The position numbers and the translations under genes are program-made. From NCBI GenBank assembly GCA_029964075.1, contig CM057138.1, positions 7,062,932 to 7,126,931 on the forward strand: a DNA stretch of 64,000 nucleotides, given 5' to 3'. Source of the stretch: Patiria pectinifera (taxonomy: Eukaryota; Echinodermata; Asteroidea; Valvatida; Asterinidae). The notes beneath the pieces are model-generated. The model was not told the origin of the DNA and did no database searches. It saw nothing but the letters and a program-made list of their open reading frames with translations. Each line of letters begins with the position of its first letter. Positions within the stretch are counted from its first letter, which is position 1. This document shows, piece after piece, positions 34,534 to 47,150 of the stretch.

Positions 34534-37500
34534 GTGCCTCAGCCTGGTCAGCATCGCAGGAAATTGACTGATGACATGCATCGACTGGACGCCTTTGTGT
34601 AGTCCTTGATTCCTTTAAAAACATGAAAAGTTCTTTGTACGAAAGCTTGAATTTTTTGGCCAAATTTTTCTTTTTCGTTTTGATGTGTGTCTATTCCACT
34701 TATTCTCAGTCTTATGGTTTTTAATTGGGCTTGAATAATGTTTTTATTGTAAGCACTTTTTAAAGCAGAAAGTGTAAATACCATGAGGATGTGTCAATAA
34801 AGTAATGTAAATCTAAAATTTTAATTAAATTCCTTTAAATATGACTATAGCGTTTAAAAGAATATTCTCCTCACTATATTTAAAGTTGTCACCACCATTG
34901 ATTAATTTGATTGTAATCCACTCCCCTAGCAGTATAGCTGTCCTCCAAACCGTGTTTGAATATTATGTGTATTCTCTTCCATTCCCCAGATGTTTTCAGT
35001 ACGAAATCGTGCTGTTTTGATCTCCGATCTCTCTTATCCAGCGCCAGCTATCCCGCCGGCACATCATCACGTCGTCTCGCCAGTTATTCCTTTCTCACTG
35101 TCTCCCGGAGATTTGTCGTCTTCCCTTGTCCACTCTGTCCCTCCGATCATCCGTGCCCGAGCCCGTGTTGTCTTCCTACAGTCAATCTCATTTTCAATTA
35201 CACGGTGTATGAGCCCCCAACTGCCCGCGGCAGTCAGGACAGGATCTAACTTGGACGCACGATCTCTCACCTCCTCCATTTGCATATTGTAACTTCTTCA
35301 GTCAAATACCCCGCACCGGCTTACTCTGCTTTCGTACCCTGATAATAGCAACACAAGTGAAAAATTAGTCGGAGTGCATATTACAAATATAATGCTAGAG
35401 AAAAATGACCGAAAAGGGCGTCAACAAAGCCCCATTACAACAAATCTTTAAAAGTTTTTCTACCTTTTTTAAGCTAAGCATATAGCGGAACTGATACAGT
35501 CGGACAGATGGAGTTGGCAGATGCGGCGGGGGCGAGATGGCCGTTGAGACCCGCCGGCAATCCGCCTCCGCGCCCGCTCGCTTTCCTTCCTCACCTCGCT
35601 CTACGCCGTACTGAACTCCCCAAAGACTCATCAAGAACGAGAGGTAAATTGCAAGTTGAGGAGGCGATCATGAAGCGGGCAGTTTGCATTATAGGCTCAC
35701 CCAACTCTCTTCTCCCGTTCTCTCTCTCAGTGTCTTCTAGTCCCCTATCTTCTCTGTCTTGCTCTGAGCGATTTGGAGTGACTCCACGGTGGAGATCACA
35801 TGCACATTAGAACCTCTTCAAGGCTGACATTAGGAGGTGTTTTTTTGTCATTTGCCCAAGGAATGAGATTGTCAGAAGTGATTTCACGCGAGCGGATGAC
35901 TCCGGCTGTACTATATAGTCTCCTTGCAATCTCTGTGCCCAGTTCGATACACTTGCTTACAGAATCTATCTTCGAGATCTAAAAGGTCGAGGTATAAACC
36001 AAAAGTCAGTATAAATTGTGAGCAGATCTTATATACGCCACAAAGAGCGCACCAGCGTAGCAATCGGTAGAGGGGGGGGGGAGGAGGGGGCGCCATGCAC
36101 CTGATTCTATGGGGCTCTGTTCAAACGTGTACACCGTGTACGCATGTACACATAATTATACGCGTTGTGCGCCCATTCCGCCTGGTATTTACTGTTGAAT
36201 ACGTTAAAGGATTTTAGATGAAGGCCAACGACCCAACATAATACAAGTATATGTGCAGGATTAAGTAACAAAAAAACACTACACAATTTGTGTAATGGTT
36301 TTTAAGCTACGTCAAAACAAAAAATAAGAAATGCGCGTTAACTAAATTAATCAACCTATTTTAAAATTAAGAAAGTTATATGATCAGACTTAATGAGTCA
36401 ACGGCGAGGCCATGCTGAGCCAGGAAATGAACAGGTACCGCTCCAGGCTCGAACCCAGCAACCTGCGTCGTGCAAAGTAGGTCCTATACGAGAACGTGGA
36501 CAAATGGGTAAATCCCCAATGAAGCTTGCAATCAATTGTATTTCTAAAAAAATATATATATATAATTTGGCACAATGATTTACTGCCCAATTTATTTAGA
36601 TTATCTGATACAAACGCTGAGATACTAAACCAAGATGGCGGCGGTATGATTACATGTTTGGGACAGTGCTATCTAACCCCGATAACCTCACAATAACACC
36701 GTGAATAGGTCTGATACCTCCCCTCATGATCATTTAATTACACTGACATCTGTTTCTCTCATTCGGACATCATTTATTTTCTCTTTCATCCACCACCGCT
36801 CTTGTTGAAAATTAACGGAGTGTACAGAGCCGATCATAAAGCGGCGAATTGGCCGTCTAAATTGACGTAAAGCGATCCAGTTGGTACGAGGCAAAGTTTG
36901 GTGTTTGGATTATCATGTTTTAAAAGAGTAGAAGCCTAGAAAAGAAGACGAGGATAGGACTCGCTGCGTTTCAGTTCGGTTGCTGATGTATCGCGCTCGA
37001 CTAAGCCTAGCGGGGCTAGATCGAGTTTCGAGCCAGTCTGCCGCTCGCCCGTATGCACGGTCGGATCCAATCCTCCAGCCTAATTGTGGTATTAAATGGG
37101 TGTTTATGACTTCGCTTCGGTCGGGTTTTTAAGCGGGTGAGATCCTGCACGTTTTTAGTTACAGCCTGCCCGGTTTCGCCTCAGTGAGCGCTGGCGATAA
37201 TGAAGCCGATCTCAACATAAACACTCGTTGGAGAAAAAAATGTCCCTCGATTTGAAAACCAATATAATTGCAAGTTATTCCTACAGTTCTGATCCAATTA
37301 CCCATGTTTATCATTTTATTAAGGTGGGATATCGGACAGTAAACAGCCTGTACTAAAAAAAAAAAAAAACACTAGAAAAAGTTGCGTGCAATAACTCCGT
37401 TTTCAATAATAACACCACTCAAAATCCAAAGAAGAATGTTCACAACCTAACCTGTTGAAGTTACAGCTCAGTGGATATTACACTTTTCGAGAAAACAGTG

Positions 37501-39483
37501 GGGAAAAAGGCCAACCTTTTGATTACGAAACACGATTTCGTCTATTGATCTCTTTATTTTCTATGATCAGTCAATTGACGGATCGTTGGCAATCTTCTCG
37601 ATTTCTCGAAATGACAGCAAGCCAGATTGAATAATGTCACTGGGTATTTAGTACCAGTACGATCTTTAATCTAAGTAAGCTTTGTAATAATAAGTCGGAA
37701 GGTTACTTTGGGACTACATGCAAATGTTATGCCTTTATGGATATTTTTATTTTACTTTTTCATGTCAACACGGCCACGCTCAGCTCGTTAAAAAAAATGT
37801 ATTTACAGGCTTGCGCGCAAACATTTCAGCGTTTCCCGCAAGGTAACCGTCATTCGGCAGATAATTTAACACTTTTGGGGGGAAATGTCAGATTTAGTCC
37901 AACATTATATACTGCCTATTATCCACTGCACGTGCATACTAAATAAACCTTTTCGCACTAACTTCCTTTAGCTTCCCTCCACAAAAGGGGCAAAGACGTG
38001 TCGTACTGATGCGTGCAATATTCAATCCAAGGCTTACACGTGTAATAACGGCGCGCGTTTCGATAGTAATTGGCGAATGAAGACGATTTGCGGACCTTCA
38101 CGTATTTTGTCATGAATATCTCTTCTATGTTCATGTTTTCCCATTCTTCAACTCACGGTTCATTATCATTGTCAAGGCTTATCTGTCTTTATCCTCTGAC
38201 AGATCGTCTCGTAGATATTCGATATCATCCGACGCTTCCTCTTTGTAGACGCTTCTTGCCAACCCCCCCCCCTCTCCCCGACCTCTATTTCCGACACCCT
38301 TGAGAACCGACAAACCAAAGACCATCTGTATGACACCGAGCGGTGAAATGTGTGTAGCAATTTCGCCACTATCGGCTAAATTGTCAATTAATTACAATAA
38401 AACGCGCGTTTTCCTGCGTCTTCATTTCCGCCGTTATTTTGGGGCCCCATGCCATCGAGCGATCATCGATCGGAGCCCTGCTCGACAGCCCGCCGGTGTT
38501 TACGAGCCGTTTGCCCCGTGAGAGACTCGCCATAAGTCCCGCTCGATTCCCCGTCCCCCTCGTTATTGTGTATTTGTTCCGCTAATAAACTCCCAGTCCA
38601 CAAAAATTGACGGATCCCCATTAAATCTCTCTTTTTTTTGCCTCGCAACGTCACAATAACGAGAGACAACAAAACACAACAGGGGTAGAAAACCCCGAAT
38701 TGTGTTTGCGCTGTCACGCGAGATCGCATTTGGCCGATTACCTTGAATACGACACAAATTATTCATGTCAAAACGGGGAGAAAATCGTTAATTCTTATTA
38801 CGCCTCCGATGGCGAGGATCCAAGGGAGGGCTATTTAATAAGGCTAAACGAGAACTTAATAAAAACCCGACTCATGATTAGAAATAATTGATAACGAGGG
38901 GCAAACGATTGGCCTACTGCAATGCGTGCACTGGGAACACACGTTGGCTGTATTCAAGACCCTTTCTCTCTCATTTTCTCAATGATATCATGGGAACTGA
39001 TGTGGTTGAGCTTTGAGTGTGTATACAGCGGGTGTCAACATTTGTTTGTCGTCCAATCGAGCTGGATGTAATACCTCTTCTCTTTTCAAGAAGGAGGTGA
39101 AGGAGCGTTTTCATAATGAAAACTGGGTCTTTGTTGTGTTAGGGGGTAGGTTACTTTGTAATGAGCGCCAGTCCCCTTTGAGTGGCAATTGAGAGCAATC
39201 ATCTTAATAATCGACATCTGGCCTTTTGCCATCAAGTACACCCAGAAACTGAAGGTATAATCGGGACACCTTCCCGTAATACGAGTCATATTATTTTGCC
39301 CCGTCAGAGGACTGCCAAAATATGGCGCCTGCCGCAAAGTGAAGTCCAAAATATTTTAAGTTAACAGTGTATTTGATCTCAGGACTATTCATACAGTAAG
39401 TCCGAACAACTTCACTCAAAACCTTATACAATATAGTCTGCTTCTGAAAACAAAAATGTGACTATTATTATTATATAGTTTCT
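34534..39483. other. Repeat-poor stretch, possible regulatory region
   Basis: About 5 kb with no TIR element or satellite that I recognise. GC-rich patches lie at 35040-35270, 35500-35640 and 38400-38570, and TAATTA-type words are frequent in 38380-38900. An ATG frame at 35508, followed by a donor-like GAGGTAAAT near 35640, might be a 5' exon, but nothing supports it. No protein similarity recognised. Confidence 0.4.
36632..36642 (+). promoter_or_regulatory. YY1-like motif AAGATGGCGGC
   Basis: Exact match to the YY1 consensus AANATGGCGGC, which in animals often lies just downstream of transcription starts. Single occurrence in apparently unique DNA. Motif match only. Confidence 0.3.
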
Positions 39484-39494
39484 AAGGGTCTTGT

Positions 39495-40046
39495 TCGCTC
39501 ATAACCCCCGCCCTGTAAACAGGGCGCTGGGAATGGCTGATGAGCTTCACAGAATCTTGTGAAGGAAGTGAGGATGGCATTCTGGGTAACTTATTATAAC
39601 ATATATAAAGACATCCAGCTGCAGCTGTTTAAAGACCGCGGTTAGCTAATGCGCGCAAATGCTATCCGAAACCTTTCTCATAGAAATGCATATACATTCC
39701 ATACCGGATGTGATTTCTTTCTCATTGCGGACCATGTGGACAAATTTGAGCGTCGCATAAAATGCATTTTGACCCTTCGTGAATTCAAAACGGAGCCTAA
39801 GCAAGTGACGGGAATTGAAAATTTACAAAATAGATAAGTTTTACAGATTGTTCTACATTATTACGCTTTTCAACGAAAAATAAGCATTTATGAATGGGAC
39901 AAAAAGAGTCGAGACTCGGTCTTAACGGCCGTTTAAAACCTTGCAGGGTCGTTGCCGTGATGACTTGCACGCAACATCTATCAAATAAGAGCTTAAATTC
40001 ATCAGCCCTTCCCAGCGTCCTGTTTGCAGGGCGGGGGTACGAGCAA
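39495..40046. mobile_element. MITE with perfect 11-bp target duplication
   Basis: AAGGGTCTTGT occurs exactly at 39484-39494 and 40047-40057. Between them the ends TCGCTCATAACCCCCGCCCT and, on the reverse strand, TTGCTCGTACCCCCGCCCTG form a TIR that continues through AAACAGGRCGCTGGGAA and GGCTGATGA. A duplication of 9-11 bp suggests a Mutator-like superfamily. Only 552 bp, no coding capacity. Confidence 0.9.
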
Positions 40047-40078
40047 AAGGGTCTTGTCATTAAATAGGTGTGTGTTTA

Positions 40079-40735
40079 AGGCCGCCCTCAGGTTGACCTT
40101 GCGACGACAGAACAGTTTGCGACTGACTTTTCAGGATCAAGCTGCGTCTGGGCTACGACCGTCGGGAACATATCAGTCGCCATTTTTTTTTTTTATTTTT
40201 TTTTTTGGGTGTGCGACCTGAATGTAACATGCGACGATGTTAACACGATCAAAATCAGTCGGTGCTAAAAAAACAAAAATCATCAGTCGCAAGAGTAGAA
40301 AAAAAAAATCAACTTCTGCGCAGCGACGGAACGCGTTTCCGACAGGCGGGAATCCATCTTAGTCGACGTGTGTGAAGTTACGACGTCCTGCGCGCATCCG
40401 GATCATCTCATTTCCACTGTGTACATGTAGCCAACCAGCGTGCGGCAAAATGGCTGAATGAAAAGCGTGACCCTGCAGACGTGGCCGTGGAATATCGTTT
40501 GCTCATCAACACGAGCACCGCCATTTTGAAGACGTCACATGACCACGTCTATGCTGAAGAATCTTCGCCGCGTCATGGGTGACGTCAGCATGGTTGTGAT
40601 TATTTTGTGTGGAGATGCTGCTTGTCCCACGATAATCACACGATTTCTCAGTTTGTGACACGAGCATTATTTTTCTGCTTGATGCCGACGGCTACGTCGC
40701 GGAGCAAAAAATCGCAGGTCGACCTGAGGCCGCCC
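40079..40735. mobile_element. Harbinger-like MITE 4 (TSD TTA)
   Basis: Ends AGGCCGCCCTCAGGTTGACC and, on the reverse strand, GGGCGGCCTCAGGTCGACCT; TTA lies at 40076-40078 and 40736-40738. The interior carries repeated TCAGTCGC / GTCGCA and ACGTC words. It starts only 21 bp after the preceding MITE's target duplication. Confidence 0.82.
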
Positions 40736-40908
40736 TTACGGGTACCCGTCGCCGTAGCGGTCATGACGTACCCGTGTAATATTATTGTAATAAATAAAGA
40801 AATTATAATATCGGTTTTCCTAGTAACTTAAAAAACTTGTATCATTTAAATGCTACAGAAAGATACATTAATTTTGTTCTAGAACGTCGTTCCATATTTA
40901 CACCAATA

Positions 40909-41463
40909 CAGGGTGGATAAAAAAAACCCGAAACCGATATATTATTGCTAATTGGAACAGAAGTAGCGCACATGTGAATCAAAGGGAGATATCCTCTGTT
41001 AGGGTTGAATCTCCTCTTTAGAATGACACCCTGATCATGTACTTGCATTCACGGTTGACTGAGCAGTGACCAATTTTATAAAAGGGTCTATTTAGAGAAT
41101 TGCGCCACTTTTCATGGTGAAATCTCTTCTTCTTCTTTCCTACCTGCCTTGATTGGCAACCATAGCCTTTCACTCTGTGACATAATGACACCACAAAAAC
41201 CACAATTGAAAAGTGGCGCAATTCTCTAAATAGACCCTTTAACCCTAACAGTCCTGAATCCTCCAATTTCTATATGATTTTGCACATCCCCTAGGGAGTT
41301 GGGGTTCCTGCTCAGTCAACCGTGAATGTAATGACATGATCAGGGTGTCATTTTAAAGAGGAGATTCAACCCTAACAGAGGAAATCTCCCTTTGATTCAC
41401 ATGTGCCCTACTTCTGTTCCAATTAGCAATAACATCTCGGTTTCGGTTTTTTTATCCACCCCG
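40909..41463. mobile_element. Tc1/mariner-like long-hairpin MITE (TSD TA)
   Basis: The end CAGGGTGGATAAAAAAAACC is mirrored by GGTTTTTTTATCCACCCCG, with TA on both sides (40907-40908, 41464-41465). The arms pair over roughly 200 bp with few mismatches, including TCTATTTAGAGAATTGCGCC against its complement at about 41216-41235, leaving a loop of about 90 bp. The right arm holds an extra 70-90 bp (about 41240-41310). Confidence 0.92.
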
Positions 41464-41465
41464 TA

Positions 41466-43417
41466 TAATTCATATTTGGTCCAGTGTACAATGTAGTTCG
41501 CGAATATAACATTCATATTCGTCCGAGTCTCGGAAATTTGTCCCATGTGGAGATTGGCGTTAAATTGAAAAAGCAAATAGTTTTTTATCATTCAGGTTAA
41601 AATTCGGTTATTCAATTTCGGTAGCGGCAAGCTGAAACATTACGGCCATATGATGTTTCTTCACTTCGATTTTTTTCAATGGTTTTCACTCTTGCTTTCC
41701 TTATTCAGTTAGAAACTTATCGAACATGAATATTCATCAGTTGTGCCTCTAAATCTATGTGCGGATGACCGTGGAACCACGTGGGACTTAGCTCATTTGC
41801 TTGAATTATTTAAAGGGTTTTTGCGGGGTTTACCACGTTTTTTTCCACGTTGTCTCTGTAAATGTAAGACATTATGTGGATTTCATTTGACCCAAACCTC
41901 TGAAATATGATAATAAAACAATCTAAAGCATGAAATTTGAGCGAAATCTGAATGTTTACCTTTAAGTCCAATTCGCATCCCTGCACTACCATGTTTCTAT
42001 CATGATCGGTTCCCGGTCAATTCAGATCAAGTATCGATTCTCCATGGTTCTTTTTCATATTCACTTTCAAAACCAGGACAAAATATTCATCATTTCCCTC
42101 AAAATTGATAAAAATTTAAGAAAAAACAAACAAACAAACAAACAAACAAACTACGACAGTGCCTTTAGTTTTGTTTTACTTTTTTTAAAGGTTTTTGCTA
42201 GGGGTGGGGTTGGGGTGGGGGTTATCACAGCACACGGTCTGTCCGCAGTCATATTGGTTCACACACACACCCACACACAAAACAAACAGGTTAGGGTTAA
42301 TTAACAGCCTCGCTAACTGGTGACATATGCCATGGACCCATTTGAGTTGTCCGGGCCCCAATTACATCGCAGACCTCACAAAAGATTCAGTGAGTCGGAA
42401 GATTTCATTCCAATATCTACATTCAGTTTGACCTTGGGACGGTTGCACTGGCTTACTTTTTCTGTATATTATATTATTCATATCTGTTTGATTTTTTTTT
42501 ATTCCGGTCAAGATTACGGGAATATTGGAGCCAAGGGGAAGGCCTGTAAACTAGGACGGGGCGATGTGGGATGGGACCCCCCCCCCCCCAGCCTTACTCG
42601 GACAATCACGCTAAAACCGCAGATCCTCGGTACTTTCTCTCATTGAATTCAATCGAACAAAGAACGTGAAGTAGTTATCATAAGTAATGGTACTGACAAA
42701 ATATGGATCATCCATTGTTTCAAAGTTGCTCCTCAACAGTTGTCAAAATACTGTCAAGGATTCCTAGCCTTTTTACGATGGGCGCACTATGTAATGTGGC
42801 TGTGGTTGACTTCGATTAAAGGGAACACAAAAGGATGGTTGTTTTTCTGAGGTGGGTCGGGATAGAAAACAGGCTAAACTTCCGTAAACTGTTCGTATAA
42901 ATGTGCACACTTTCCACCTGCTTTAATTCCCCAACATTATTGAACCCAAACTATACCTCAAACAGAGACAATCATTTATCGGCTGTCGTAATGAAGTGGT
43001 TTCTCCTGTGAAAATGTGATGATTAGAGTCTCTCTGGAATTAATTATTTGATGGTTGCTATTGTTACAGTAGTCGATATTCGTGCCAGCGTGAACTCTTT
43101 CACCAGGCTGACGCATGTACAGAGAAATTGATTTGCAGTCAGACAGGCAGACAGTGTATCTGATCAGAAACATGTGGGTTTTTTTTGTCTGATGAAATTA
43201 AGTCCAGAGAAAAGCCTTTTTCCAGAATTGACTCCTGACTTGTTCTTTACTCAGAATCGCCATATTGGAACCGGAGGCTGCAATTGCAAAAAAAAAGACA
43301 TTGGAGCCTCATAGGTCATGAGCCTTGCTAACTTTTTACCCCATTCAAGTGGCTGAAGCTTGCCACTAAGCCTCTTCTTTCAACCCAACTCTACAAAGGG
43401 GTCATGACCTAACGTAA
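41466..43417. other. Unassigned non-coding DNA
   Basis: Includes an (AAAC)n microsatellite (42125-42151), a GTGGGG/CA-rich patch (42200-42290) and a C13 run (42577-42589). No gene recognised. Confidence 0.45.
42125..42151. repeat. (AAAC)n microsatellite
   Basis: About six perfect tandem copies of AAAC. Confidence 0.9.
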
Positions 43418-43419
43418 AC

Positions 43420-44502
43420 TGGGGTAACTTTGGCATCCTGGGTAACTTTGGCAGAAGTCTCACCACGTACTGCATTATTATTGCGCTGTGTTACTGACAA
43501 TTTTATGATAAAATTGATCTTTAAAAGACATTTCCTAAAAAAAAAAAAAATTCCGCTCTTCAAAAGTTATAAATATCATTATCATTATAATTGTAATTGT
43601 GAATAATATCAATTTCATTCAATTCAGATATCCTGCCAAAGTTGCCACAATATACGGGGAAACTTTAGCAGCACACTAGGAGGTTCTAAATCATATTCAA
43701 AGAATAAATATTTAAAGAATTAAATGTTTGTTGTTCTTAGGTTACAGACATGAGTGGCGGAACCGGGGGGAAGGGGGCACTTCCCCCGCCCATTTTCCCT
43801 GGCCAACAAAAGTGCCCCTCTCGCGGTCATTAATGTGCCCCCTCGAGATGAAAACAAAACTTCCCCTCAAACGCACACATGAAAGCATTATGATCGCCCT
43901 TAAAAATTGTCTTCTCCCTTGTAATGCAAAAATGCCCCTCAAAAACACAAATACCCCTCTCGCATTAACAAGATTGTGAACCTTCTCGAGATGGAAAACT
44001 ATCCCTCGACACCCCTCTCGCAATAATACAATGCCCCTCTCAAGATGGAAGCACAATTAGTGCCCCACTCGCAACCTTAAAACTGTGCCCTGCAATGCGG
44101 CTATATTGAGACGGCTATATAATTTTCAGGAATAGGCCTATAAAATACAATGTATTTTTTTTGAGTAAGGGAATTAAGATTTTTTTTAATTTTTAACGCA
44201 AACATTTTAAAAAGTGTATGTCAATGGTGTTAGTAAATTTTGTTCCGGGTAACATGTATTCCTTGCAATGTGAACGAAAATAGTTTCACAATTTTCTCCT
44301 CTCACACCGACGGAAGGTGCCTTTTTTCCGAACAAGTGCCCCTTTTTGGTGATGCACTCCAGTTTGAAAAGCGTTCCGCCGCCGCCGGTTACAGATTAGG
44401 GTCCAGGTGCAAGAAAAAGTACTAAAGGAAATGTGTTCAGCTTTTCATGTTGTTTTGACATGCAATATTAGAGGAGAAAAATCTGCCGAAGTTACCCCAG
44501 TT
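43420..44502. mobile_element. TIR element with AACTGGGGTAACTTTGGCA ends (outer)
   Basis: AACTGGGGTAACTTTGGCA at the left is mirrored at 44484-44502 with one mismatch. Extra copies of GGTAACTTTGGCA / TGCCAAAGTTGCC lie inside near 43440 and 43635. No convincing target duplication. A second element is inserted within it. Confidence 0.6.
43749..44386. mobile_element. Inserted element with GTGCCCCTCTCGC array and 9-bp target duplication
   Basis: GGTTACAGA occurs at 43740-43748 and 44387-44395. The ends carry inverted GGCGGAACC / GCGTTCCGCC. The interior has many GTGCCCCTCTCGC and CCCCTCAA units. Its right end, containing CAGTTTGAAAAGCGTTCCGC, recurs at 51215-51330. An 8-9 bp duplication would fit a hAT-like origin. 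Confidence 0.75.
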
Positions 44503-47054
44503 GATGGGTAACCTATGAAATCGAACTGTGTCATATCGTACACCGTTACTTACTTTTTCGTCATTTCGGTTGGACCTCTTAATTTATATTGAAATTGAGT
44601 TTTACAAGCTTCATGGGTGCCCTGTTTCATCTTTCTCTTCGGTGAAATTCTGTGCGATGCAAATATACGAAATAAAATAGTTAAAAAAAAAGTCCAGGAT
44701 CCGAGAATCAGTGTATGAAAGGTTACACTGTTGATTCCCATATAATGTGTTCTTGATAGAGCTAGCACCAGCGATGTTGACCTAGCTCTTAACTCGGGCA
44801 AGAGGGGCGATATTTGGATATAATCTGGCTGGCTCCGGACTAGCATGTGGCCCTATTTTCCCAAACCAGCAAAAAAAGATTTCCAGCATCGCGAACAATG
44901 TTCCTCCCTGTAAAAAGAAGGCTAAAAAGTCGTAGAAATCGGAAGTAGATGGTCTTCGGGAGAATCCTCACCAAATCTCAGCGGCGGGCCTGGCGCCTGT
45001 TTGCGAGCTCGAGGGACAGTGAGAGGGTGGATAACGGCAGTGATTCGGTACCGCTTTAGCCCTCTGTCCCCTCGACAAACACGGGCTAAGCTTGGTGACC
45101 GCGGATTGCTGTATGCTCTAGGATCTAGCCTAGATTTGCGCGTTGCGAGGGCCAGAGCGTCGTGCGTCACGTTTTCCAATTTGGGGGCATGATGGGATTT
45201 TATTTTTGTTGACGATGATTTGCAGGCTCTTCCCAGGATAGTTTCTTGTGTGTCTGCTTGTGAAAGACCTCATCAGTGAAACAGAGGAAGACAAAAAGGA
45301 GGTAGACCTAATATCTCTGAGTGTGATCGCTCAGTCTACTGATCGAGACTGCATGGGTAATCGCATAAATCACAACTGATTCATTCATTCTTACCACGCG
45401 CGCGCGGAGAGAAAAAAAGTCCCGCGTATCGTCGCTGAGTGAGGCAGCAAACCGAAGGAGAAGTGATCGTATAAGAGATGGGGCCGGGAGATAGGCAGGA
45501 ATGCCATAATTCGCTGTTTGCCTTGCGGAATTATGTAAAGATGGCGAGCTGATGGGGGCTTAATAGGTCCAGCAACCTGCTTCGCTCGGATCAAACTTGA
45601 ATTTGCGTCTGTTTCATGGGGACTCGTTATCGCCCTAATGACTCCATGAGCGGCCCCGGTGGAGCGCGGAGACTGAGGCAAGTCGGGCGAGAAGCTCCAA
45701 GCTTGAAGGGGATTTAAGCATCGGCTAATAGGCGGCAGGGCTGCTGTCACTCTGATAGCATCGGCACACTGTCTGGATAACAATCTCCAACTCTTTTACC
45801 CTGTCCCTATTCCCTCTCTCCCTCGCTCTCTCTCTCCCCCTCTCTCTGCCTCTTTCACATGCTTGTCGCGAGCTGCCGTCACCTTGTTTAAAATTCAAAC
45901 TCCTCGAAGATATTTCCACCTCTCCAGGGAAACCAATGGAACGGTTTAGGTCACGCTGCAAGACTGAACAAGTTTCGAGGTGAAATCTCAGGGGTTCGAA
46001 ATCCTGAGACATCTTTAGGCCCATCTCTATTGTCCCTTCTTCTTCTGTTTGCGGGGGAACTACTAGACGACACGGTTGATGGACTTTTAATCGGGAGATC
46101 CCCCCGCTGGCCTGTTTGTGGCGAGTCATGATCAATCGTCGTCTGAATTTTTTCCTTGGTGTTTGTACCCAGGGTGTATTATTAGATATCGACCATCATC
46201 TCTAAGAAATCGGATGCCGCTGGGCCTGTGTTGCACAACGAGTTGGTATGGGCAAAGGGACAGAATTTCTGGAAAATATTTTTGGAGAGATGACAAGTCA
46301 AACAAGTAATAACAATAATGCGTATATTTTACACAGCGCATATACCCACCAGAATTGTTGTTCTGGGAGCTAGAGTGTTACACCACGAAACGAATGCACC
46401 CAATAAATTCCCATATATTCATTGGGCGTATAAGTTTATTTCATGAAACATCCAAAATTCCATCTCAACCCACCTCCCTAGGAGGTATACAGCTCGATGC
46501 TGCTATTTCGGTGCAACGTAACTACCTCACAGGTACCAATTTACTCCTGGGCGGGAGGAGCAATGAGCGACCAAACAAATAATATATATTTATATATTTT
46601 TAAAAACTAAACCAAGAATAGTACTGGAGACGACTGTTTTGAATTTTTTGCTAAACTTTGGTCTTCCCTTTTCCTTGGTGACCAGTTAACATTTATGTAA
46701 AGACGATCATTATGACCCCTTTCGAGATGAAATATTCCCATCTTCTTGTTCTGTTTTGTTGGAAGTTAGGCCTGTTCTTAGCTTTCTTTTAGGAAAATCG
46801 CCAAATCTAAGCAAAAATCTAGCTCTCTTTTCGCCCTTCGTATATAGTCACTCAAATGCTCGTCTTTCACTCTTGTGATCTTCACTAGCTGACTGATGAT
46901 CTCTATACTTGTGCTTCCTGAGGCATGTGTAAATGTAGAAGTTTGTCTGTCTTAATTGAAATTCCATTCTTCACCGAATTGATTGACTAATTGATCGCTG
47001 TCCCTGACCCCGAACCACGGAGAAGAAAGTCATGCGTCATCAGATGACAGGTTT

Positions 47055-47150
47055 TGATTAGTCGTAAGAACCATCACGTGACTAGTCCTGACCAATCGAG
47101 TGCGATCTGCAATCCATTTTGACGGGATATTAAGCCCGTGATTGGTTGAC
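47055..47150. promoter_or_regulatory. Cluster of CCAAT boxes and an E-box
   Basis: CACGTG at 47075-47080, CCAAT at 47092-47096, inverted CCAAT (ATTGG) at 47141-47145 and GATTAG at 47056. This resembles an animal promoter followed by GC-rich DNA. Motif clustering only; a decayed repeat sharing GATTAGTC and ATCACGTGA words with the element at 29320-30917 is an alternative. Confidence 0.25.

Noticed and set aside
31856-34581. Several 60-106 codon frames rich in K and F
   Set aside because: They are translations of the tandem units in the inverted repeat and appear mirrored in both arms.
35508-35643. ATG frame in a GC-rich patch ending at a donor-like GAGGTAAAT
   Set aside because: Composition alone explains the frame; no homology and a weak donor.
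36440-36470. B-box-like GGGTTCGAGCC on the minus strand
   Set aside because: No A box upstream at the required spacing.
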